Assembly: GCA_023449855.1 (NCBI GenBank)
Contig: JAEXHR010000002.1
Span: 1-7,696, forward strand
DNA length: 7,696 bases
From: Pseudomonadota bacterium
Lineage (GTDB): Bacteria > Pseudomonadota > Alphaproteobacteria > Rhizobiales > Xanthobacteraceae
Direction of reading: 5' to 3'
Shown here: in pieces, positions 1 through 6,269 of the stretch
Position numbering within the stretch: position 1 is the first letter of the stretch
How the letters are laid out: each line of letters begins with the position of its first letter
Notes under the pieces: generated by a model
What the model saw: only the letters and a program-made list of their open reading frames with translations
Databases searched by the model: none
Told to the model about the DNA's origin: nothing
Position numbers and translations under genes: made by a program

Positions 1-30
1 GGGTTACGCTTTGCGTAACCCGCCCTACGG
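1..30. repeat. Palindromic intergenic repeat (hairpin) downstream of acs
   Basis: Positions 1-9 (GGGTTACGC) and 13-21 (GCGTAACCC) form a perfect 9-bp stem with a 3-nt loop, followed by GCCCTACGG. Read on the minus strand it is CCGTAGGGCGGGTTACGC..., the same family as the repeat at 3357-3461 (GTAGGGTGGGTT...). It begins 7 nt past the acs stop codon and is cut by the window edge, so its outer arm is not visible. The hairpin could act as a transcription terminator or RNA-stabilising 3' end for acs, but no U-tract can be seen. Confidence 0.7.
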
Positions 31-37
31 ACGGTCA

Positions 38-1984
38 TCACACCTTCTTCTTGTTCTGCCGCTTCTCGACGAGATCATCGACGACAGCCGGATCCGCAAG
101 CGTCGAGGTATCGCCCAGCGACGACGGCTCATCCTCGGCGATCTTGCGCAGAATACGCCGCATGATCTTGCCCGAGCGGGTCTTCGGCAGGCCCGGTGCG
201 AACTGGATCAGGTCCGGCGAGGCGATCGGGCCGATGTCCTTGCGGACCCAGGCGACCAGCTCCTTGCGCAGCTCCTCGGTCGGCTCGATGCCGGCCATCA
301 GGGTCACATAGGCGTAGACGCCCTGCCCCTTGATGTCGTGGGGATAGCCGACCACGGCCGCTTCTGACACGCTCTCATGCGCAACGAGCGAGGACTCCAC
401 TTCCGCCGTTCCCATGCGATGACCGGATACGTTGATCACGTCGTCGACGCGGCCGGTGATCCAGTAATAGCCGTCGGCGTCGCGGCGGCAGCCGTCGCCC
501 GTAAAATACTTGTTCTTGTAGGTGGAGAAATAGGTCTGCTCGAAGCGTGCATGGTCGCCGTAAACCGTGCGCATCTGGCCCGGCCACGACTTTGCGATGC
601 ACAGATTGCCCGAGGTCTCGCCATCCAGCACCTTGCCGTCGGCATCGACGATCTCCGGCACCACGCCGAAGAACGGCCGCGTTGCCGAGCCGGGCTTGAG
701 CTTGGTCGCACCCGGCAGCGGCGTGATCAGGATGCCGCCGGTTTCGGTCTGCCACCAGGTGTCGACGATCGGGCAACGGCCGTCGCCGACGACATGGTAG
801 TACCATTCCCACGCTTCCGGATTGATCGGCTCGCCCACCGAGCCCATCAGGCGCAGGCTCTTGCGCGAGGTCTTCTTCACCGGCTCGTCGCCGGCCTGCA
901 TCAGCGCGCGGATCGCGGTCGGCGCGGTGTAGAAGATGTTGACCTTGTGCTTGTCGATGACCTGCCAGAAGCGCGAATTGTCGGGATAGTTCGGTACGCC
1001 CTCGAACATCAGCGTGGTCGCGCCATTGGCCAGCGGCCCATACAGAATGTAGCTGTGGCCGGTGACCCAGCCGACGTCGGCCGTGCACCAGTAGATGTCA
1101 CCCTCGTGATAGTCGAAGACATACTGATGTGTCATCGACGCGAACAGCAGATAGCCGCCGGTGGTGTGCAGCACGCCCTTGGGCTGGCCGGTGGAGCCTG
1201 ATGTGTAGAGGATGAACAGCGGGTCTTCCGCATTCATCTCCTCGCAGGGGCATTCGGTGGTGACCATCTCGGCGGCTTCGCGGTACCAGAAGTCGCGCGC
1301 CGGATCCATGTCGATGGCGGCGCCGGTGTGCTTGACGACCACGACCCAGTCGACACCGCCGGCCTTGGCCACCGCTGCGTCCACATTCTTCTTCAGCGGC
1401 ACCTTCTTGCCGCCGCGCAGACCTTCATCGGCGGTGATGATGATCTTGGACTGGCAGTCGGTGATGCGCTGCGCCAGCGAATCCGGCGAGAAGCCCGCGA
1501 ACACCACCGAATGAATCGCGCCGATGCGCGCGCAGGCGAGCATCGCATAGGCGGCTTCGGGGATCATCGGCAGATAGATGGTGACGCGGTCGCCCTTGCC
1601 GACATTGCGGTTGCGCAAGACGTTGGCCATCTTGCAGACTTCGTCATGCAGCTCCTGATAGGTGATGTGCTTGGACTGCGAGGGATCGTCACCTTCCCAG
1701 ATGATTGCGGTCTGGTTGGCGCGCTTCGGCAGGTGCCGGTCGATGCAGTTATAGGCGGCGTTGAGCACGCCGTCCTCGAACCATTTGATCGAGATATTGC
1801 CCGGCGCATAGGAGGTGTTTTCGATCCTGGTGGGCGTCTCGATCCAGTCGAGCCGCTTGGCCTGCTCGGCCCAGAAGCCGTCGCTGTCGCTGATCGAGCG
1901 CGCATACATCTCCTTGTACTTCGCGTCGTCGACATAGGCGCGCGAGGTCCATTCGCTCGGCACGTCGTAAATCTTGTCGGACAT
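38..1984 (-). CDS. acs: Acetyl-CoA synthetase (AMP-forming)
   Basis: This enzyme activates acetate to acetyl-CoA through an acetyl-AMP intermediate in the cytosol, feeding the TCA and glyoxylate cycles. The 648-residue product has the usual family length. It shows the ANL-superfamily motifs in order: the P-loop-like YTSGSTGQPKG (260-270), DVGWVTGHSY (303-312), WWQTETGG (410-417; W411 matches the tryptophan that restricts the pocket to acetate), YFTGDG (493-498), the hinge/A8 region GRVDDVINVSGHRMG (511-525), and the C-terminal PKTRSGKIMRR with catalytic Lys606. That last motif is the site acetylated by Pat-type acetyltransferases and reversed by sirtuin deacetylases in other bacteria, so activity is probably controlled the same way here. 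The start at 1984 is chosen because GGAGG (1994-1990) lies 5 nt upstream and the protein then begins MSDKIYDVPS. An in-frame ATG at 2056 would add an Arg-rich leader not expected for the family and would overlap the predicted promoter. Confidence 0.97.
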   Translation of the reverse strand: MSDKIYDVPSEWTSRAYVDDAKYKEMYARSISDSDGFWAEQAKRLDWIETPTRIENTSYAPGNISIKWFEDGVLNAAYNCIDRHLPKRANQTAIIWEGDDPSQSKHITYQELHDEVCKMANVLRNRNVGKGDRVTIYLPMIPEAAYAMLACARIGAIHSVVFAGFSPDSLAQRITDCQSKIIITADEGLRGGKKVPLKKNVDAAVAKAGGVDWVVVVKHTGAAIDMDPARDFWYREAAEMVTTECPCEEMNAEDPLFILYTSGSTGQPKGVLHTTGGYLLFASMTHQYVFDYHEGDIYWCTADVGWVTGHSYILYGPLANGATTLMFEGVPNYPDNSRFWQVIDKHKVNIFYTAPTAIRALMQAGDEPVKKTSRKSLRLMGSVGEPINPEAWEWYYHVVGDGRCPIVDTWWQTETGGILITPLPGATKLKPGSATRPFFGVVPEIVDADGKVLDGETSGNLCIAKSWPGQMRTVYGDHARFEQTYFSTYKNKYFTGDGCRRDADGYYWITGRVDDVINVSGHRMGTAEVESSLVAHESVSEAAVVGYPHDIKGQGVYAYVTLMAGIEPTEELRKELVAWVRKDIGPIASPDLIQFAPGLPKTRSGKIMRRILRKIAEDEPSSLGDTSTLADPAVVDDLVEKRQNKKKV

Positions 1985-2055
1985 CGTTTCCTCCACTCTT
2001 CTCGCAGCCCGTGAAATCGCCCTGCGCTGCAAGCCGTTTCTCGTTCGATGTTCCA

Positions 2056-2085
2056 ATTATGCGTCGGGGCAGGCAGGCCGGACAA
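2056..2085 (-). promoter_or_regulatory. Predicted sigma70-type promoter for acs
   Basis: On the minus strand, TTGTCC (2085-2080; 4 of 6 to the -35 consensus) is followed after 18 bp by CATAAT (2061-2056; 5 of 6 to the -10). This would give a transcript starting near 2048 with a leader of about 64 nt before the acs ATG. The prediction is by eye only. Confidence 0.45.
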
Positions 2086-2092
2086 GCCGGCC
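2076..2092. repeat. Short perfect inverted repeat overlapping the acs -35
   Basis: GGCCGG (2076-2081) and CCGGCC (2087-2092) are perfect inverted copies separated by ACAAG. The element covers the predicted -35 box of acs, so it could be an operator. In GC-rich DNA a 6-bp palindrome may also be chance. Confidence 0.3.
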
Positions 2093-2142
2093 GCGTCTCA
2101 CCCTTTCGTCGGTTGCGACGTTTAGGCCGCCATCACGACGCA

Positions 2143-2168
2143 GGAACGAAAATCATCCGATTTGCATT
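2143..2168 (+). promoter_or_regulatory. Possible EcfG (general stress sigma factor) promoter for topoisomerase IB
   Basis: GGAAC at 2143-2147 is followed after 17 bp by CATT at 2165-2168. Alphaproteobacterial EcfG promoters are described as GGAAC-N16/17-CGTT, so the -35 is exact and the -10 differs by one base. Transcription would start near 2175, about 33 nt before the ATG at 2208. The position is right for the topoisomerase gene, but the motif is short and this is a hypothesis. Confidence 0.4.
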
Positions 2169-2207
2169 ATCGCGGCGGAGGGCGAGGACCAGAAAGCACG
2201 TAAAGCC

Positions 2208-3344
2208 ATGATGGAGCAGCAGAATTTCACAGCCGTCCGCGGCGGCGGCGCCCGTTCGGCGCTCGCAGCAGCCAGAGCGCTGGCTTCGAAACTGGCCGAT
2301 CGTCAGCCGAAGCTGCGCGGCAAGCGCACGGTCGAAGCCCTGGCCCGCGAGCTCGGTCTCACGCTGGGCGATCAGTCGGAATTGACCATTCGTCGTCGCA
2401 AGACCGGCAAGGCCTACGCCTTCATCCGCGCTAACGGCACGCGTATTCGCCACGCCGGCACCATCCGGCGGTTGAACGCGATGGCGGTGCCTCCCGCTTA
2501 TGTCGATGTCCGCTATGCGTCCGATCCCAATTCGCATCTGCAGGCCGTCGGCCGCGATGCCGCGGGGCGTCTGCAATATCGCTATCACGCCGACTGGGAG
2601 AAGGTGCGCGAGCATCGCAAGGCGAACCGGCTGGCGCGCCTGGTCAATGCGTTGCCGAAAATTCGTCGCAGCGTGTCGCAGATACTCGCCGGGGATGAGC
2701 CGTCGCGCGACTTCGCGCTCGCTGCGGTGATCGAGCTCGTTGCCAGGACGGCGATTCGCGCCGGCAATGAAAGCTACATGAAGCTCTCCGGCACCCGCGG
2801 CGCCACCACGCTGATGAAATCGAACGTGCAGCTCGAGGGCGAATGCATCGTGCTGTCCTTCAAGGCCAAGGGCGGCAAGGCGGTGCGCAAGGAATGCGGC
2901 ACGGCCAGGCTGGTCCGCGCCATCGGCATCCTGCACGACGTGCCGGGCCGCCGCCTGTTCCAGTATCGCGACAGGGTCGGTCGCATCCATAAGGTCAACA
3001 CAGCGGCGGTGAACGCTTTCCTGCGCGACATCGCCGGCATCAAGATTTCGCTGAAGGATTTTCGCACGCTGATGGCCTCGGCCACGGTGGTCGAGACGCT
3101 GGCGAAGATCGAGCCGGCGGAATCCGCGCGCGGTCGCAAGAAGCAGGTGCTGGAAGCGGTGCGCTCGGCGGCGGACGAACTGTCGAACACGCCCACCATC
3201 TGCCGCAAGAGCTATGTGCACGACACGATCGTGACCGCCTTCGAGAACGGCGCGCTGGCAAGGATAGTGGCAAAGCAGACGGGTCACCGCACGCAATCGA
3301 AGCGCGAGCAGCTACTTGCGCAGGTGGTGGCGGAGGCGGGGTAA
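2208..3344 (+). CDS. DNA topoisomerase IB (poxvirus/eukaryote-type)
   Basis: This enzyme relaxes supercoiled DNA by nicking one strand through a 3'-phosphotyrosyl intermediate, without ATP or Mg2+. The 378-residue product shows an N-terminal DNA-binding part with GKAYAFIRANGTRI (67-80) and HAGTIRRLNAMAVPPAY (82-98). The catalytic domain contains AIRAGNESY (182-190; Arg184), GTRGATTL (195-202), SFKAKGGKA (217-225; Lys221 is the probable general acid), KDFRT (283-287; Arg286) and the active-site segment TPTICRKSYVH (328-338) with nucleophile Tyr336. The fifth catalytic position, His in vaccinia, is Asn327 here, a substitution known in other bacterial IB enzymes. The frame stays open upstream to 1974, but that extension runs back through the acs leader. 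ATG 2208 (or the adjacent ATG 2211) is preferred, although the ribosome site is weak: AGAAAG lies 11 nt upstream and GGAGGGCGAGG about 20 nt upstream. It is divergent from acs and convergent with the methyltransferase gene, so probably monocistronic. Confidence 0.93.
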   Translation: MMEQQNFTAVRGGGARSALAAARALASKLADRQPKLRGKRTVEALARELGLTLGDQSELTIRRRKTGKAYAFIRANGTRIRHAGTIRRLNAMAVPPAYVDVRYASDPNSHLQAVGRDAAGRLQYRYHADWEKVREHRKANRLARLVNALPKIRRSVSQILAGDEPSRDFALAAVIELVARTAIRAGNESYMKLSGTRGATTLMKSNVQLEGECIVLSFKAKGGKAVRKECGTARLVRAIGILHDVPGRRLFQYRDRVGRIHKVNTAAVNAFLRDIAGIKISLKDFRTLMASATVVETLAKIEPAESARGRKKQVLEAVRSAADELSNTPTICRKSYVHDTIVTAFENGALARIVAKQTGHRTQSKREQLLAQVVAEAG

Positions 3345-3356
3345 AACACCGCGACC

Positions 3357-3461
3357 GTAGGGTGGGTTGAGCGAAGCGAAAACCCACCACCTTTCCTTGC
3401 CGCAAACTCCGCCGATGGGTTTTCGCTCCGGCGCTCTGCGCCTGCGCTCAACCCATCCTAC
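3357..3461. repeat. Nested palindromic repeat between convergent genes; possible bidirectional terminator
   Basis: The outer arms GTAGGGTGGGTTGAGCG (3357-3373) and CGCTCAACCCATCCTAC (3445-3461) are inverted copies matching at 16 of 17 positions. Inner segments CGAAAACCCACC (3377-3388) and GATGGGTTTTCG (3414-3425) match at 11 of 12. Each half also forms its own hairpin (GGTGGGTT/AACCCACC and GATGGGTT/AACCCATC). The right half carries a further GC-rich stretch of about 20 bases (3426-3444). The element fills nearly the whole gap between the topoisomerase stop and the methyltransferase stop, so it is well placed to end transcription from both sides. Confidence 0.8.
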
Positions 3462-4144
3462 AAGAGCGTCCAAACCGCCGTATTCTTGATCTCTGCATCC
3501 TCGAGATCGCGCGTCACCGGCACCTTGTATTCCGCCAGCTTTCGTAGCCTGTCCTTCGGCAGATAGCTCCGCCCGGGATCGCCGATCAGTACGGTGGCGC
3601 CGCGCGCTGTCTGCGCCGAGAGAAAAGCATAAGCCCGCGCCGCCGTATCGCGTTCATAAAAGATATCACCGGCGAGAATCGTTTGCGCGTCGGGCGCCAA
3701 GGCATCGCCGAGTAGATCGTCGCCACGCGCTTCGACAACAACATCATTGCTTCCCGCATTGATCGCGATCGCCACGCGTGCAAACGCATCGATGTCATAA
3801 CCGATCACGCTCTTCGCGCCGGCCCTCATGGCGGCAATCGCCACCAGCCCCGATCCCGAAGCGAGATCGAGCACCGCACGTCCGGCGACATGTTCGCGAT
3901 GATCGAGCACATAGCGCGCCAGCGCCTGGCCACCAGCCCAGGCAAAAGCCCAGAACGGCGGCGGCAGGCCTGCTTCGCCGAGCTCCTCTTCCGTCTTGCT
4001 CCAGAGCGGCACGGCTTCGTCAGCCACATGCAGCGCAACCTCCGGCACCAGCGGCACCGGGAGCAAACGCGTATTGGCGCGGATGAATCCGGCGGGGTCG
4101 GTGATTTTTCCCGTTCCCGCATGACTTGCCGAGCTGATGGTCAT
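3458..4144 (-). CDS. Class I SAM-dependent methyltransferase, probable ETF-beta lysine methyltransferase (METTL20/ETFBKMT-like)
   Basis: The 228-residue product is a seven-beta-strand methyltransferase. It has FIRANTRLLPVPLVPEVALH (20-39), PPPFWAFAWAGGQALARYVL (61-80), motif I VLDLASGSG (91-99), the acidic loop GYDID (115-119), GDIFYE (159-164) and IGDPGRSYLP (187-196), ending NTAVWTLL. This arrangement, especially the xPYWxxxWxGGQALxRY-like, D-x-FY-[DE] and LIGDPGR blocks, resembles from memory the METTL20 family. Those enzymes trimethylate lysines on the beta subunit of the electron-transfer flavoprotein and tune electron flow to its dehydrogenases. Database labels for such proteins may instead read 'PrmA/L11 methyltransferase-like' or 'nicotinamide N-methyltransferase-like'. 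The start at 4144 has GGAG 9 nt upstream (4157-4154). An 83-nt gap separates it from the TPR gene, so it may have its own promoter. Its TAG stop lies inside the 3357-3461 repeat. The fold is certain; the substrate is inferred. Confidence 0.88.
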   Translation of the reverse strand: MTISSASHAGTGKITDPAGFIRANTRLLPVPLVPEVALHVADEAVPLWSKTEEELGEAGLPPPFWAFAWAGGQALARYVLDHREHVAGRAVLDLASGSGLVAIAAMRAGAKSVIGYDIDAFARVAIAINAGSNDVVVEARGDDLLGDALAPDAQTILAGDIFYERDTAARAYAFLSAQTARGATVLIGDPGRSYLPKDRLRKLAEYKVPVTRDLEDAEIKNTAVWTLL

Positions 4145-4227
4145 TGGTCTGCACTCCGGCGATCACGCCATGTCGTGCCGCCCTTAGCACACGCCCGTAC
4201 CACGCATCCATGGCGATCATGCACCAC

Positions 4228-5136
4228 TCAGCGCAGCCGGTCCCAACCTTCGCGCGCCGCTGTATTATCGGGGTCGCGCCGTAGCGCTCTGTCATAGGCG
4301 AGCAGAGCTTCCTCGTAGCGCTCGGTTTCCTCGAATACAGATGCGCGGCCCACGATGCCGCTGGCGTCCCGTGGGGAGCGTTTGCTGAATTCGTCAAAGT
4401 CGCGCAAGGCCAGATCATGGCGCTTCAAGGCCTGCAGGGCTTCGCCGCGACTGAAATAGGCATCGGCATTGCCGGGATCAGTGCCGACGGCAAAATTCAG
4501 ATCGTCCAGTGCCCGCTCGGGTTGCTTCAGTTTCAGATAGCCGAAGCCGCGGTAGTAATAGGCTCGCGCTTTGTTTGCCGTATGTGCGTTGGCGATCGCC
4601 TTGTCCAGATCGGGTATCGCCGCAGCGTAATCGCTGCGCGCCATCAACAGCCACGCGCGATTGACGAGAGCTGGGGTCAGCTCGGGCTGGATTTTCAGTG
4701 CCGCGTTGTAGTCGGCCATGGCTCGTTCGGGGTCGGTGAAGCGCAAGTTATAGGCGCGCTGCGGATAGATCTGCACGAGCTGGCGCTCCTGCAGCGGCCC
4801 GCTATTGATCAGCCGCGAACAGGCTTCGACGATCGCTTTTTCTTCCGTGCCGAACAGGCAGCGCGATGCGTCCGCTTGCTGCGCGGCCGACCACAAGGAT
4901 GTGGGGGAAGGCATTTTGGCCAACGGTGCGAAAGTCGTCGGCGGCGATTGCGGACCCACCGGCCTTGCCCAGGATGCTGCTGCGGCGGGCGCAGCAGGTG
5001 GCTGGCGGTCGACATAAATCCAGCTGCAGATCAGGAGCGCAGCGGCAGCCGGCCAAGTCTGCCACCAGATCCTGTACCTGCGATCAACGCCCCACAATGC
5101 AATATGCAGGGCCGCGACCTTCGTCGTCATGTTCAT
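4228..5136 (-). CDS. Membrane-anchored TPR-repeat protein (third gene of the AAA+ operon)
   Basis: The 302-residue product has a basic N-terminus (K6, R19, R20, R22), one hydrophobic segment (about 25-42) and a Pro/Ala-rich linker (45-68). A conserved-looking region with Cys93 and Cys106 follows, and then about five tetratricopeptide units (roughly 120-300), for example PERAMADYNAALKIQPE (136-152), PERALDDLNFAVGTDPGN (206-223) and YEEALLAYDRALRRDPDN (274-291). By the positive-inside rule the TPR domain should face the periplasm, where the two cysteines could pair. TPR domains usually hold protein partners, so a scaffold role is likely. The ATG at 5136 lies 3 nt beyond the AAA+ gene's TAA, which points to translational coupling. 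The ribosome site (GGGA about 10 nt upstream) is weak, and a second in-frame ATG lies at 5130. The exact function is not recognised. Confidence 0.88.
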   Translation of the reverse strand: MNMTTKVAALHIALWGVDRRYRIWWQTWPAAAALLICSWIYVDRQPPAAPAAAASWARPVGPQSPPTTFAPLAKMPSPTSLWSAAQQADASRCLFGTEEKAIVEACSRLINSGPLQERQLVQIYPQRAYNLRFTDPERAMADYNAALKIQPELTPALVNRAWLLMARSDYAAAIPDLDKAIANAHTANKARAYYYRGFGYLKLKQPERALDDLNFAVGTDPGNADAYFSRGEALQALKRHDLALRDFDEFSKRSPRDASGIVGRASVFEETERYEEALLAYDRALRRDPDNTAAREGWDRLR

Positions 5137-5139
5137 TGC

Positions 5140-6261
5140 TTAGCTGTCCCGGACCGCGGCATCGATATCGGAAAGATCGAAGCTGGAGACGTCGGCATCA
5201 AGGTCGCGGGCGCAGCGTAGCGCATGCGCTTCGCGGACCTTTTCCAGCAGCGTGCGCATCGAGCGCGCATTGCCCCATTGCAGGTCGCGACGCCGCGCCT
5301 CGATCCAGGGCGTCAGAATGTGTTCGAACCCATCGGGCAAGCTGTAGTGCTGCGCGTGTGCCATTCCGGCGAAGATCTGACACAGCTCCCAGCTCTCATA
5401 GGCGGGGAAGTTGATGGTCTTGGTGAATCGGCTGGCGAGGCCGGGATTGCTAGCGATGAAGTGCTGCATCTCGTTCGGATAGCCGGCTGCAATCACGATC
5501 AGGCGGTCGCGATTGTCTTCCATGAATTTCAGCAACGCCTCGATCGCTTCGCGACCGAAATCGCCCTTCCATTCGGACGACAGGCTGTAGGCTTCATCGA
5601 TGAACAGGATGCCGTCGAGGGCGGAGCGGCACAATTCAAGCGTCTTCAGCGCGGTCTGGCCGACATAACCGCCGACGAACTGGCTGCGATCCGCCTCGAC
5701 CAGATGACCTTTGCGCAGCACGCCGAGTGAGCGGTAGACGTCGCCTAGAGCCCGAGCCACCACGGTCTTGCCGACGCCCGGCGGGCCGGTGAACACCATG
5801 TGCCGGCTGGTCGCGTGCACCGGCAGCTGCTGTTCGCGGCGCCGTCGCTCCAGTTCGAGGCTGGCGATCAGCTTGTTGATTTCGGATTTGACCGGTCCGA
5901 GCCCGACCATGGCTTCGAGATCGTCCAGCGCGTCATCGGCGGTGCGGGATTTCAGCGCGGTCTCGCCGGTGACCGGGTCGGTGGTCAGGCGGCGGCCATA
6001 AGTATAGCCGCTGCCGACCGGCACGAAGCCCATGCCGGTGGGATCAGCGCCGAGGCGCGACGCCGTGTAGCTGATGCCCGCGGCCGCCGCGATCGCCGTC
6101 AGCATGCCCAGGAATTTCCAGAACGTCATTGCGGCGAAGAAACTGGTGACACCGCCGATCAGGCCAACTTGTGGGCTGAAAAGGAAGGCGCTGATAGCGG
6201 CCGAGAGCACGCCGATGAAAACGAAAATCGCGATGACGCGAGGTGTGAGGAAGTTTTGCAC
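5140..6261 (-). CDS. Membrane-anchored CbxX/CfqX-family AAA+ ATPase
   Basis: The 373-residue product starts with a hydrophobic region of two or three membrane segments (about 8-28, 32-51 and perhaps 52-68), then a linker and a single AAA+ module of the CbbX/SpoVK/EccA type. Visible elements are LDDLEAMVGLGPVKSEI (112-128), Walker A GPPGVGKT (159-166), a pore-loop-like FVGGYVG (195-201), Walker B ILFIDEAY (218-225; D222, E223), sensor 1 region VIAAGYP (256-262), arginine finger region SRFTKTINFP (277-286; R278) and sensor 2 GNARSMR (330-336). All ATPase residues appear intact. CbbX itself is a soluble RuBisCO activase and no RuBisCO genes are visible; the membrane anchor argues for another job. 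The GTG at 6261 is chosen because AAGG lies 6 nt upstream, right on the TAA of the previous gene, and the protein becomes hydrophobic at once. Reading back to an ATG at 6564 would add about 100 Arg/His-rich residues that only shadow the upstream gene. Confidence 0.93.
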   Translation of the reverse strand: MQNFLTPRVIAIFVFIGVLSAAISAFLFSPQVGLIGGVTSFFAAMTFWKFLGMLTAIAAAAGISYTASRLGADPTGMGFVPVGSGYTYGRRLTTDPVTGETALKSRTADDALDDLEAMVGLGPVKSEINKLIASLELERRRREQQLPVHATSRHMVFTGPPGVGKTVVARALGDVYRSLGVLRKGHLVEADRSQFVGGYVGQTALKTLELCRSALDGILFIDEAYSLSSEWKGDFGREAIEALLKFMEDNRDRLIVIAAGYPNEMQHFIASNPGLASRFTKTINFPAYESWELCQIFAGMAHAQHYSLPDGFEHILTPWIEARRRDLQWGNARSMRTLLEKVREAHALRCARDLDADVSSFDLSDIDAAVRDS

Positions 6262-6269
6262 GTCTGACC

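Noticed and set aside
377..1201. A 274-codon plus-strand open frame within acs (and another at 1328-2014)
   Set aside because: Both are antisense shadows of acs, with biased composition and no domain or ribosome site.
1985..2056. Longer acs start at 2056
   Set aside because: The extension is not family-like, lies on the predicted -10, and the ATG at 1984 has a strong GGAGG site.
2133..3296. A 387-codon open frame on the minus strand opposite topoisomerase IB
   Set aside because: It is Arg/His-rich, has no recognisable domain, and lies wholly antisense to a gene with intact catalytic motifs. Long antisense frames are expected at this GC content.
4145..4227. Possible promoter or regulatory RNA in the gap between the TPR and methyltransferase genes
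   Set aside because: Only weak partial GGCGATCA similarities were seen; no convincing -35/-10 pair or hairpin could be supported.
4417..5220. A 267-codon plus-strand open frame opposite the TPR gene
   Set aside because: It is antisense to a clear TPR repeat gene and shows no domain of its own.
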